From NCBI GenBank assembly GCA_951394405.1, contig OX596340.1, positions 3,162,001 to 3,226,000 of the forward strand: 64,000 nucleotides of DNA, read 5' to 3'. The DNA is from Coprinellus micaceus. Its lineage: Eukaryota; Basidiomycota; Agaricomycetes; Agaricales; Psathyrellaceae. The stretch's first letter is position 1. The number at the start of each line of letters is the position of its first letter. The notes beneath the pieces were generated by a model, which was given only the letters and a program-made list of their open reading frames with translations, was not told where the DNA came from and searched no databases. Below are positions 30,647 to 41,395 of the stretch, piece by piece. The translations under genes were made by a program, and so were the position numbers.

Positions 30647-31064
30647 CTATAGTCGAAGTCGGAAGCAAGAAGGATGATTTCCAGCCACGGGCGCTTAAAA
30701 TCGCAACTTGTTTGTGCATATGTACGTTGTGGCGATCGGCTGTGCCCAGTGCAGCCACGAGCGGTCAAAGGCTTCGTGAGAGAAATAGAAACGAAATGTT
30801 GTATCCTATAGCTATGATCATCTAAGGCCTTGAGGGGTCAGGAAGAATTGGGCGTCGTCCTATGTAATAGGTCAACCGCCCAAACGTACAGTCCCCCGAC
30901 GGCGCTGGCATACTCCCCAAGTGCACAAATTCATTCCCATGAACTCTGCTTGAACGTCCTCACCTTCCCACTGGTGCTCGCACTAGGTTATTCCGCTGTT
31001 CAAATTTCAGACAGCGTGCCATTCTGGATGGGCGACCGCGAGGTACAACGGGAATCGGCCTTAG
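30647..31064. other. 5' flank of NACHT copy B
   Basis: About 420 bases with no supported gene; probably the copy B promoter and the junction towards unit C. Confidence 0.4.
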
Positions 31065-31066
31065 TA

Positions 31067-31312
31067 TGTCGGAAAAACCCTACCCCCCGTTGATCCCAGG
31101 TGCAACACGTGTCAACAGATGCTGGCACAAAGTCCGTTGGACCAAATGCTGGGACCGTTGGAGTCCACGTCCAACACCTGTCCAACACCCAGTCGGGCTA
31201 GGGATCAACGGGAGGTCCAACCGGGGTGAAACGGCATTGGCCGTGGTCCACCGGCATGTCAACAGCGTCCAACGGCACTGCCGTTGGACCTGGGGGTCGG
31301 GTTTTTCCGACA
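31067..31312. mobile_element. 246-bp MITE with TA target duplication
   Basis: Ends TGTCGGAAAAACCC at left and GGGTTTTTCCGACA at right form a perfect 14-bp inverted repeat, flanked by TA on both sides (31065-31066, 31313-31314), as for Tc1/mariner-type insertions. GTTGGAC/GTCCAAC motifs are scattered inside. No ORF. Shares its terminal TGTCGGAAA with the element at 16215. Confidence 0.88.
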
Positions 31313-31629
31313 TAGGTCAGGGGTCTGACTATGTTCAGAGGGCTGCGCATCGGCCATCGCAGAAGAGAACTTGAGTCTTGATATATATGCGCGGAGGTAG
31401 AAGGAGAGGCTGAGGTGACATTGTCACCCACGTCAAAGATCTCATCACTAAGGCTCAAGTCGCGAAATAACCGCCCAGGGTGCCCAGCGCCATATTCACT
31501 CATTGACTAGGCTTTCGCCACTCTATATAATCGATTAACAGCGCAAAGTACCTAAAAACACCCTATCAAGGTCCCAGCTCGCACGGAAAGGGTATACAAG
31601 AGGAGAGTAAATCAGTATATTCGGTGCAA

Positions 31630-34313
31630 GTCGTACTGTACAGCATAGAGAGCGATTCGGGCAAGATGTACTTAACCCTTAGCTCATCTCTTCCTCACCC
31701 ACCCACGTGCCTGGCTTCCTGCTTCTACTCTCGCCCTCATCTCCTCCCTCGATCCTCGTTCGGATACCCACTTGAACCCAACGCATACTTGCTGATCTCT
31801 ATGGCTCTTTCGTCTCCCGTGCTCTTTCTCTTTGCTTGTTGGTCCGATCGCACCTCTGTCGTCTCGGAACCATTGACTCTCCAAGGTCGCCGGCGTACGC
31901 CCTCCTCTGTCACCTCGGCGAGGCACACTCACACTGACTTTCATCATAGAGCCAGATACTCGCACGTGCCGCTCGCGAGCACAACGAGCGTAGGCTCTCG
32001 CGAATATGGCACCTTCCTCCAAGCCTCCCCACAACGCTCTGTAGGTGAACCATAGTCACCCTCGACGACTACCCAGACCGCCTCCCTCTCGGAGCAGTTG
32101 CAACCCCACACGATTTCCCACACCGAATTTCAAGCGCGCGATTATGTCGCATCTTCCGTCGTCGCGACATTTCCAACCGCTCGCCTCGCTGAACAGCACC
32201 GAGAGAATCCGCGAACCTTCCGTTCTGTGTCGATAGGCACAACGAAGGCGCCGCCCTGAAGGCCCTCGAGTCGGACAGAGAACGCGGGACGACGCGTTCG
32301 AATGCCGCTAGGCTAGAATAGACATGGTGAGTTCTCTCATTTCGGTGCAGAGCGAGCGGTCGCACTCACCTATTCACCCACAGCAATTCCTCTGCGACAG
32401 TTGGGCCCTCCGAGGGTGCCATCCACTGCCCCGGCCCAGCCCCAAAACGAGGTTGTTGGGTGGGTGTCCACTCAGTGGGAAGAGGGGAAAAGGACATAGA
32501 CGAGGAAGGAGGCTTTCACTTGTCGTCGTCGTCGGGGTATCGTACAATGACGAGCACAGTGCAGGTACGTGCATATACCCTGCGAGCGAACAGGTGAGCA
32601 CAACAAGCAGGATAGGCAACACGAGATGGGATATGGACTCACCATCCGTCAGGTTCCCCCTGGGCTCTAGCTGAGGCCCACATGCTATCGCTGGCGACAT
32701 ATGTGCACCCAGCAAATCCCACCATCCATCCATCCCAACATTCGCCGTCGAGCCCTTCATTTCCACGACCCAACGCATGCATTTCGCCTCCAACTTCCAA
32801 GAAACGCCATATTCAACCCGTCCACAGGGCTTTCTGCGGGAGAAGCACGGCTGTTGTCGTTCCTAACGTCATTGACCGAGACCGATCCATACGCCCACTG
32901 CCACCGTCGTCTCGAACTCGAAACTCGAGTGTCGAACAACGTCAACGATGTCGCCGTGGTCGGAATGGAGCCACCCTTCCACCTCGAGAGTCGAGCTCAC
33001 TGTTGAGGGAGAGGGAGTGAGGAGGGGTATGGAAGATGAACGGAAGTGCATCCGTTTTCTGGGGAGAGGTGCGGTTTAGTGGTCGACCCAGGGGATGCGG
33101 TGGCGGTGGGAGGGAATAGGCCGATGAGTCCATGGTTCGACCGGGCGAGATGAAGTGGTTCCACAAGAGGAAGCGAGTAGGTCCAGATGCACTGGAGACT
33201 CGTACCTCCCCGCCTACGGGCACGTCCGCCACCTTCTCATGAAAAGGACGTCCTCGGACTTCGGATTCGAAATCCTATCGAGGCTGAAGTTGCCTATATG
33301 ACGCCGAGGCCTTCGCCAGGCCGAGATAGCTTGCTATACGCCGGAGTCATGGGGGGTGACGTTGAGCTTGCTGGGGTCGGGGTACTCGCTTTCGCGCGGG
33401 AAGTAGGAGAGGAGCGGTTGGCTCTACGCGAGTTTGAGATTGGTCCGATGAGCTTGAGCAAGGCATATCGCGTCGAGGGCCAGTGCTGACCCGCGTTTCG
33501 TCGACTAGGGAGTTGCACGACGGCGTATCAAGGAGGAGGGAGGGGAGATGTAGGTGGGGTAGGGGGTTGTGGGTGAACACTGGAGACCGGGGTTGGAGTT
33601 ATACGCAAATCTACTCCGGCGAGGTGAGCTTTCGATCCGATTCGACTTGTTCTAGTTTGTACTGACCTGTTTCCTTGTCCAGAGGCCGCTGACACCCCCT
33701 AATGTGCAACTGTTGATTCGCTGCCATCGGTGTCTCTCCTGGGGATCGAAGCTACAGAGACGGATAGCGACCGGCGGGGAGCATGGAGCGGGGGTGGTGA
33801 GAGCGAAGGTATGACGTAGGGCCTTGAACGGCTAGTTGCGAGAAGGGAGGACCTCGAGTCAAATACGCCGGTCAATAAATGCATTTGGTGCGGTGCTGGT
33901 AATGCGTAAGCATAGTGAATCGTTTGAATGAGAATTATGGATTTGGACCAACCACGCGTGCACTAGGGGTTTCTGCTCAGATGCCCACATCGAGAATGCC
34001 GCGTTCGCGCACGAGGGACTAGCGGCCTTGTTCGGCTTGCTGAGCGTCATGGACGGCGGGGTGGAGGTGAAGCCAATCAGGACGGGGAGGAGTTGGCGGG
34101 TGAGCTTGAGTGCAGGCCATCGAGGTGTCGGAGACGTTTGGGTTCATAACGGCTTGACAGATGGGGGACACGAGCCAGAACATTGGAGAGAGGGAGAGGA
34201 AGCTGAAGATCCAGAGGCTGGGCTGGATGTCGGTGAGACTGTTGGGCGCCTATGGCTGTTTGAATCAAAGAGGAACATCGAACACGCCTCATTGATCGGG
34301 GTTTGAAATTCAC
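31630..34313 (-). pseudogene. decayed minus-strand gene of unit C (identity unknown)
   Basis: Colinear with unit B (23.7-26.7 kb) and unit D (47.4-48.8 kb). The best-preserved minus-strand piece has a hydrophobic stretch LVLPILLVVLTCSLAGYMHV near 32600, matching LPIFLVVLTC near 48030 in unit D, and a Ser/Thr/Pro-rich stretch KASTPTPASSTSPPMTPAYS near 33350 matching EASIQTPTPASSTVPPPTPG near 48690. It may have been a small membrane or secreted protein. Frames are broken; function not assignable. Confidence 0.5.
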
Positions 34314-34329
34314 GGCTCGTTTGGGTGTT

Positions 34330-35480
34330 GACCCCTATCTCTCATTTTCCTCGCTGACCACCATCTCGCTCGCTCTCAGTCGACCCTCCGTCGCCCCGCC
34401 TCTTTCCCGCAGATGATCTTGATTGACCTCCTCCCCTCCAGACCCACACCAAGCGCCGCTCCTCACCCGTACGCGTAAACGGCGGAGCGTTGCACTCTCG
34501 CTATAGTGCTCATTCCCTTCGGCTGCCCCTTCTTCTGCATATCCTCTCGCCGTCGTCCCGCTCCTACTCCCCTCTGTTCCCGTTCCACGCCCTCCATCAT
34601 ATATCACACCCCGTGCTCGCCCTCCGCACCCTTTCAAGGGAGGGAAACTCCTGTAGCCGGAGGTCTTGAGTAAGATTGGCGAGGATTGAGTTCCCATTCA
34701 AAATGTAGCAGGAGAGCAAGATTGCGCGCAGCTTATCCAGCTGCTAGCCCTCCAAACCTCCCTCACGACCTCGGGTACCCCCGCTCTCCACCGAGCTGGC
34801 GGAGATCAGTGTCGTCCACCAAGTCAAAGTCGGTTGCCAAGAGCAACTCCCAGGTGTCCTGGGCTTCCTCGACCTCTTCCGCGCATGAGCTACCGTCGCG
34901 ATTCCTCCACGTACCACCTCGACCATACCAGCAGTGAGCGTCCCTCAGACTCCCAATCCAAAGAGCCATCGCACATAGGACTCGGGTTAGACACCCAACG
35001 GCGGCCTCCACCGCGCCGAACCCAACATCCTCAACGCCCCCGTCGGCGAAGGCGACATCGTCTATCTCGACAACATGACAACCTCCGAACGCGTGGACGA
35101 AAACCTCCGGTTCGCCGTCTCCCCTGCCCCCGCCACCGTATTCTGGCTCATCTCCCTCATCTCCTAAGCAATTGTCACGACCAGCCTCGGGAACACGCCC
35201 ATTCGAACGGCATGGCTCGCGCTCGTCCTCTGACTCTGCTCATCCTCCCCACCTTCACCTCACCCCTTACGAGTCATCTCTCGCCATACCACATCCAAAG
35301 TAGCACCCTCGCAGTGACGTAGTCGTCGTCCTCGCAAACACGCCTGTGCGTAAAGCTGCTCGGACGCCGTCCAGCTTTCGACATCCATATCCTTCCCTCG
35401 TCCCTTCTCATCCACACCTCAATACCCCCTCATCAACTCTCCTCCATCCTCTCTCACTGTTGTCTCACTCCACTTCCAAA
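34330..35480 (+). pseudogene. SHO1: SHO1 relic, unit C
   Basis: From 34884 an open stretch begins MSYRRDSSTYHLDHTSSERP. Further on, 35075-35330 shows NMTTSE, then ATVFWLISLIS and a TAA where unit D has CAA, then TAWLALV with a TGA, then the YHIQ block of the second membrane span. So the Sho1 membrane domain is present but cut by at least two in-frame stops, and the linker and SH3 exons are absent. A segment at 34700-34850 is repeated at 35505-35630, an internal direct duplication. Confidence 0.7.
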
Positions 35481-37489
35481 TCCGCGCAGGTTCAAATCGA
35501 GTAAGATTCGGAGAGCAAGATTATATACAGCCCCCAAAGTCTCCCTCGCAACCTCGGGTACCACCGCCCTCCTCCGAGCTGACGCGGATAAGGGTCATCT
35601 ACCAAGTTTGTCCTACGACCTCCCTTCCTTGGACATACCACTGCCAACGAAGACTTGGATTCTCTCGTTCGCTCTCGGCACTCAATCTCCACCTCGCCCT
35701 CCTTCTGAGCCCAATTGATGGACCCCCGCCGCTCCTGGTGAACCTCAACGGCCGCTGCCCGCCACCATAGTACCTGACGACGCCATCGCCCACAGTGCCT
35801 CCTCCTTCAAGATATTTCTTTGGAAATTGGTGGCCATGACGGATGGCGAAGATTCTATGTAGGGCAAAGAGTCCATCACTGTTGACTAGTTGACTCGGCG
35901 TAAATGGATTCAGCCAATGAGGATCCAGATTCAACGACTGGCGCCCGTAGAGGAAACTCCTGTGGCAACTCCTGATTGAATCGGAATTTCTTGAACCTGT
36001 CCCGCAACATTTCCTTGGCGGTAGGTACACGCCAGCCGTGCTCCCTGCAATATCGCAGTATACATTTCCGCCAGACACCACAAGCGGGAAGGCAGCGGTA
36101 CCATTTGCACTGAAAGGCAATATCTATCAATGATTGTGTTCTGTGGATAGGAAAGAACCATAGTGACTTGCTTGCTGGTGGATTGTGGTAAACATCCCGG
36201 GAATATCTGGACTCCGGAAGTCGATTGGAAGATTGGCTAGCCACCACTCAACATCCCCTGAGGAGTATCTGCGGCATGGATCAATATATCTCTCTAAAGC
36301 CCTGCAGAATATCTCATGGAAGCCCCGAGATGGCGGGTTTGTCGAAGGGTTGGTATTGGACTGAGGTCCTCTACCTACATTGGGATCAGTGTGTGGGAAG
36401 GATTGAAAAGGGGAAACAATACATACTTAGTAGAACCTGATAGTACCGGTCCTGCATGAAGTGGAAGATCGTTCCCTCGTTTACGTGAAGGTCAGAGCTC
36501 CGGTGGGGGTCCCGGAGAAAGTCGAGCAGTGACTTGTGGTAGAAATGGAACGCGGGTTCCCCTCGTTCATCTACTAGCTTGACCAATGATGTCAAACCCC
36601 CCAACACATACTCTGTCTCTCGAGGGCGTGGTTCGAGTAGGCCTTTGAGATATAAGGACATGCCAGGGATCACATGAGCATCAATGACACGGAACCATTT
36701 CACTGCCAACAGCGGTTCTGGGCTTGTATGCAAGATACGGCTGTACAAAGTGTCAAGGGATGCAAAAGGATTTGAGTCGTGGAGGCTGCGCCACTCCAGG
36801 AGCCGACTGAGCTGCTGCTGGGGTGGCCCAAGGTGGGGGCTGTCGACAAATCGAATTACCGTCGCAGCGTAGATGAACTGGCCAGACGCCTCCTCGACAA
36901 GGAGGTCAACAACATCCTTAGAAGCCCAGCTTGATGGGAGGCTGAAGCGACGGTGGAGGTCACTGAATTTCGCTTCCAAGAAGAGTCGGATGTCGGAATC
37001 CGGGTCGTATTTGTCGTCGAGGAAAATGTTGAGGACATCATCAGGAGAAACAGAGAAGAAATATTGAATGACTGGTTCGGGTCGGGAGGCGATGATGATG
37101 CGGAAGGGGAAGGCAGGGTCCGCGCATGCGCGAGACAGCGTGGAGAGGATCTCCTTCTGAGCGTTGGACCCAGAGTCCTGTGAACCTCCTCCGGCGCCGA
37201 CGTCTGAATCGCTATTGCCTTGACATTCGTCTAACCCATCAATGAGGATAATTGCAGGCCATCCCCGAGGGTTTGAGTGTCCTGCAACCTTGCGAAGCGG
37301 CTTCAAAACGAGTTCCTCGAGCTGCTGATCCAGATGACGTTCGAAAACCATCGGATCACGTTCGAGCACGGCGAGGACTTCTTCCCTCAAGCCGACGATT
37401 GATTCGTGTTGGATGAGCCTGTACACGAGAGTAGGTATGACAGGCTTCTTCCAGCGTCGGTTCACGGACCCAGCAAAAGCAGAGAAGAA

Positions 37490-37504
37490 GAAGCTCGCGG
37501 CGAG
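37490..37504. repeat. left LINE target-site duplication
   Basis: GAAGCTCGCGGCGAG, identical to 46531-46545; could be 17 bp if the preceding two A bases are counted. It is NACHT coding sequence on the reverse strand. Confidence 0.95.
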
Positions 37505-38209
37505 GGGGGGCCCTTGATCCCGTACCACCATGGTCGGTGATTTTCCCACGCGTGGGACAAGGGCAGGGAACGCCAACAACGGCGCTGGAAGGTCAATGAC
37601 CAACCACGAAAGTGCCTGAGGCATCCCTTAGGTCCAGACATGCCACCCCCGAAGCCAAGCAAACGAGGATCAACCAGACAGACAGGAGGACGAGGGAGAC
37701 AGGAGAGATGAACTCCGCACGCGCCACGTTGCACGCTTCCAACCCCCACCCCAACCAAATCCAGACTCCTACCTCCATGCTACGAGGTAAGCCAAGTCAA
37801 AATGTCGCCCACATCGACCAGCGAGGCAAACCACACCCCCAGTAGAACCCCCCAGAACGAACGAAAAGAGACTCGGATATTTATATACCACCTCCTATCG
37901 AACACCCCTGCACCGAAAGACCCTGCACAGACCCGGCGCTTGCACATCCCCGGACACAGCCAAGATACCGAACCCCCCCAGACCACACCTCCCCAGACAC
38001 GGAACCCGGGACGATGCACAATCCGCAATAGAACCCAACCACGAGGCTGCACGTCGGATCCACATAAAAACAAGAGACCTGAGAACCGTCCCTCCATCCC
38101 ACTACAATACCACCCTATCCCGTAATACCACCCACCGAGGACAAAGGAGCGGTGAAGTAAGTCCCCCACCCAGGCCCCATCCACATCCCCAGCCTAACGA
38201 CACGAGTAG

Positions 38210-40369
38210 ATGTCGTCTAGAACGAAAAGGCAGAGGACCTCGAACCAGAACAGTTTCGCCCCCCTCGCCGACGACGGAGACAGCCATACCCCACACCCAG
38301 CCGAGCTTGAGACCACGCCCCAGCAAGTCGCACCCCACCCGAGTGGCCCACACAGAGACCCACAAGACGAGGAAGATGAACCGTCAGAGCTCAAGCCACT
38401 CACGGCAACGCCCAACGCCCCGCACTCGAACTTGACCCAGTCAAACCTCCGGTCGTTTGTCCAACAACGCCCCCGCACGAACGACCCAAGTAAACCCGCC
38501 AGCGCCAAACCGAACCCCAAGCCCCCTATGTTCGAATTCGGCAAGCCCACTGAGCGCCCCCAGCTCTCTCAATCGAACGACAGACTGAAGTACATCCACG
38601 ACGCCCTCAAGGATGACCTGGGAAGAGAAAGGAACGGTCAGCCCAGTGAGAAGTTGAGAGGCAAGAAGAGGAGGACAGAGGGGGAGGAAGAGGAACGGGG
38701 ACAGACCGCCAACTTGGATGCCAGTACGTATGCATGGGGTGCGAATCAGCCCTCCCAGCCCCAGGTCAAGCGGGACGACGACGACGAATCTATGTATGCC
38801 TCAGACGACCCGGGTAGCTACGACACCCCCCAGCGTGGACAGAAAGCACCGAAGCAACGAAGGTGGTCACCCCGCCTCACACCCGAGTCCCCCACCAAGC
38901 CCCTCCCCCGTAAGCGTATCATGCGCCCCAGTGTACCCAAGCCAGTAAACCCCTTCGCAAAATTCAAAGCCACTACCCACACCCCAGGAACAGGTGCCAC
39001 CACATCCCCCTACGTCAATCCCCCACCGAAAGGTTTCCCCCCACACAGCACGAACCCTGTAGAGGCTTTCAAGTACTGCACCAAAGCGTCCAAAGATCGG
39101 AAGGAGCGAATTAAAGGCGGCACGGCCACGATCTTCATAGTCGGCGACGGACGCATCTCCTCGCCCAACGACCTCGCCCGACGCATCGGCCTCCTCGAAA
39201 TGACCATCAAGGATATCATCAAGGACCCTACGGCAGACCCCCACATCACGCCGATGGAAGTAGATGTCAACAAGCCCGACGGGACGGGCACCTACCAACA
39301 CAAGGTCATCCAACCCTGGATCATAAGCAACCTCACTTCGACAGCCCTCGCAACCTTGACAAGCCAAACCTACTGGTCTCGCGAAGAAATAACCATTGGA
39401 GTCTTCCCCCAAGACATGCCCATCCCCCGCTACAGCCTCACCCTATGGGAGACTACCCTCCTGAAGGCTGACAAGGCCGCCGAGGACAAGATGGCAACCC
39501 AGGTCAAGGCGGTCCTCCGATCATGCGAGGATTTCCGCACCTTCGTGACCGCATACGACGACCGTAGGCCGGACCACATGGGCGCCGAGGACTTTTTTGA
39601 CTACACTGTTGACTCCGCCCGAGTACGGTCGCTTGAAATCGAACACAATGCTGCCCCCATGATCATCCTCCTGGTGGACATCGAATCGCCCACGGACGAT
39701 GCCGACGAGTGGGACAAGGCGTGCCAGGGCCTACGACACCTCGATTGGACCGGGACACACTGCTCGACGGTCAAGGCAAGGATCCATGATTACCACTGCG
39801 GCTTCTGCAAAGGCCTAGACCACCCAACCCCCCAGTGCCCCCTCCCAGCCCTCGGTATCCATCCGAACACCATAGACAACAACACCACCTCCAACCCCCA
39901 GCAGCGACAGCCCACAGCCACCGAGGATGAGAAGGTGAACCCCTTCGGCACCTCCACAGTCCAGCACCCAAAAGGACCGGCCCCAGGCAAGTCGGCGATC
40001 CCCAAGCACTCTGACATGGTGCGCCACACCGGCTCTCGCAACACCCATAACGACACCCCCCGCCCCCTGCCCCCCTCGCACCCATACCCCACCTACAGAC
40101 CCTACCCATACCACCCATACCCCGCTCCTCGCCACATGAACGACCATGAGAACACCGCTGCACCCGATGCCGGCCAACCGCGGCCCTCAACCAGTCAAGG
40201 AAGGGGGAGAGGCGGCCGACGAAATGACAACAACACCCAGCAACAAGAATGGCAAGCCCCCCAATGGCCGCAGTACCAGCAGAACACCTCCTACCACCAC
40301 CCCTACCCCATGCCACCTCCTCCGCAACCTCCTTTCCACCCCCACTACTACGGCGACTACCAGTACTGA
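38210..40369 (+). CDS. LINE ORF1, gag-like nucleic-acid-binding protein
   Basis: 719 codons from ATG 38210. The N-terminal half is hydrophilic and Pro/Glu/Arg-rich. A central folded region includes RIGLLEMTIKDIIKDP and a following WIISNLTSTALATL segment. At about residues 529-542 a CCHC zinc knuckle CGFCKGLDHPTPQC (C-x2-C-x4-H-x4-C) is visible. The tail is rich in Pro, Tyr, Asn and Gln with repeats like YPTYRPYPYHPYP. ORF1 proteins of this type bind the element RNA and form the ribonucleoprotein particle. The frame is intact. Strong codon bias towards C-ending Pro and Thr codons is notable compared with ORF2. Confidence 0.88.
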   Translation: MSSRTKRQRTSNQNSFAPLADDGDSHTPHPAELETTPQQVAPHPSGPHRDPQDEEDEPSELKPLTATPNAPHSNLTQSNLRSFVQQRPRTNDPSKPASAKPNPKPPMFEFGKPTERPQLSQSNDRLKYIHDALKDDLGRERNGQPSEKLRGKKRRTEGEEEERGQTANLDASTYAWGANQPSQPQVKRDDDDESMYASDDPGSYDTPQRGQKAPKQRRWSPRLTPESPTKPLPRKRIMRPSVPKPVNPFAKFKATTHTPGTGATTSPYVNPPPKGFPPHSTNPVEAFKYCTKASKDRKERIKGGTATIFIVGDGRISSPNDLARRIGLLEMTIKDIIKDPTADPHITPMEVDVNKPDGTGTYQHKVIQPWIISNLTSTALATLTSQTYWSREEITIGVFPQDMPIPRYSLTLWETTLLKADKAAEDKMATQVKAVLRSCEDFRTFVTAYDDRRPDHMGAEDFFDYTVDSARVRSLEIEHNAAPMIILLVDIESPTDDADEWDKACQGLRHLDWTGTHCSTVKARIHDYHCGFCKGLDHPTPQCPLPALGIHPNTIDNNTTSNPQQRQPTATEDEKVNPFGTSTVQHPKGPAPGKSAIPKHSDMVRHTGSRNTHNDTPRPLPPSHPYPTYRPYPYHPYPAPRHMNDHENTAAPDAGQPRPSTSQGRGRGGRRNDNNTQQQEWQAPQWPQYQQNTSYHHPYPMPPPPQPPFHPHYYGDYQY

Positions 40370-41395
40370 ATACCAAGACGGGTCACGTGACGAGTAAGCA
40401 CCCGAGCCAGCTCTTTCCACAACGTCCCCACCCCACACAGCACCCATACGCCCACTAGCCCAACACTCATTAACCTACCTACATGCCCCGACCATAATAC
40501 ACCTTACAACCCCACTCAGCTCTCTCCACCCCCACTCAGCCTATGCCCCAATTCCGAACCCACTACAATATCCCAAACTTCTTCACCGAACGGACTAAAT
40601 GACTGTGACCCACCTGTGACTGATACCCCCTACCTACACCCCTCTATCCCCCAAATAGACCTCCATTCATCTCGAGAACTAACCCTGTGAGACCATGACC
40701 ATGTAAGAGATCCCGACGGAGACCTCTAGTGAGTAAGGACCCATAGAGACCCACACGGACCCACAACAACACGAAACGATGAGATCGGCTCCTAACGAGC
40801 CAAGCTGCACCCACTGATTGCAGTAGAGTAGAGGGAAAGCGGCTACCCAAATATACTAGAGCCACGGAACTAGGAAAGTAGCTGCGAACCCGACCACACG
40901 AGTGGACACACCCTAGTAAGGTGTAAGGAGACAGGCCTATTTAGGCCGCCGATGCGTCGTCTTTACGGGTAGGCCCCGAAGTCTATGGAACTCAGTACTA
41001 ACCCCTGTTAGGAGGGGTGGGGAACAGCCTAGACAGCATCGCGGCTTGGAACCTGTCCGAATCAGGATCCGTCTCCCTAGACTTGGGCGAGTCAAGGAGT
41101 ACTACACCCGCCCCCCGCTACCTTAAACACACACCCCACCCACGGTCGAACTTCCCCGGCAACGGCACAGCGCATTCCCGTGAGGAGAGCGACCAGCGCC
41201 AGCACCGTCGGAGCTGGCCGCGAGGACCCACACGGGAATTATGGAAACGGACAGCGGGAAGGTGCGGCACCTGCACGGCAGGACACACATGCCCGCCCGA
41301 ACGAACTAAGGACATCGTATATCACCGACTACCTCCGCCCAGCAGGAGAATCCAGTAACCAGGCATCTGGAGACGAACCGAGACGCACAGCGGAC
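40370..41395. other. LINE inter-ORF spacer
   Basis: About 1 kb between ORF1 stop and the first in-frame ATG of ORF2. The ORF2 frame is open upstream to about 41180 without an ATG, so translation could begin earlier by reinitiation or a non-ATG start. No separate gene is supported. Confidence 0.5.

Noticed and set aside
37612..38125. Small ORFs in the LINE leader
   Set aside because: Pro/Thr-rich composition without conserved motifs; more likely leader sequence, although a small upstream ORF cannot be excluded.
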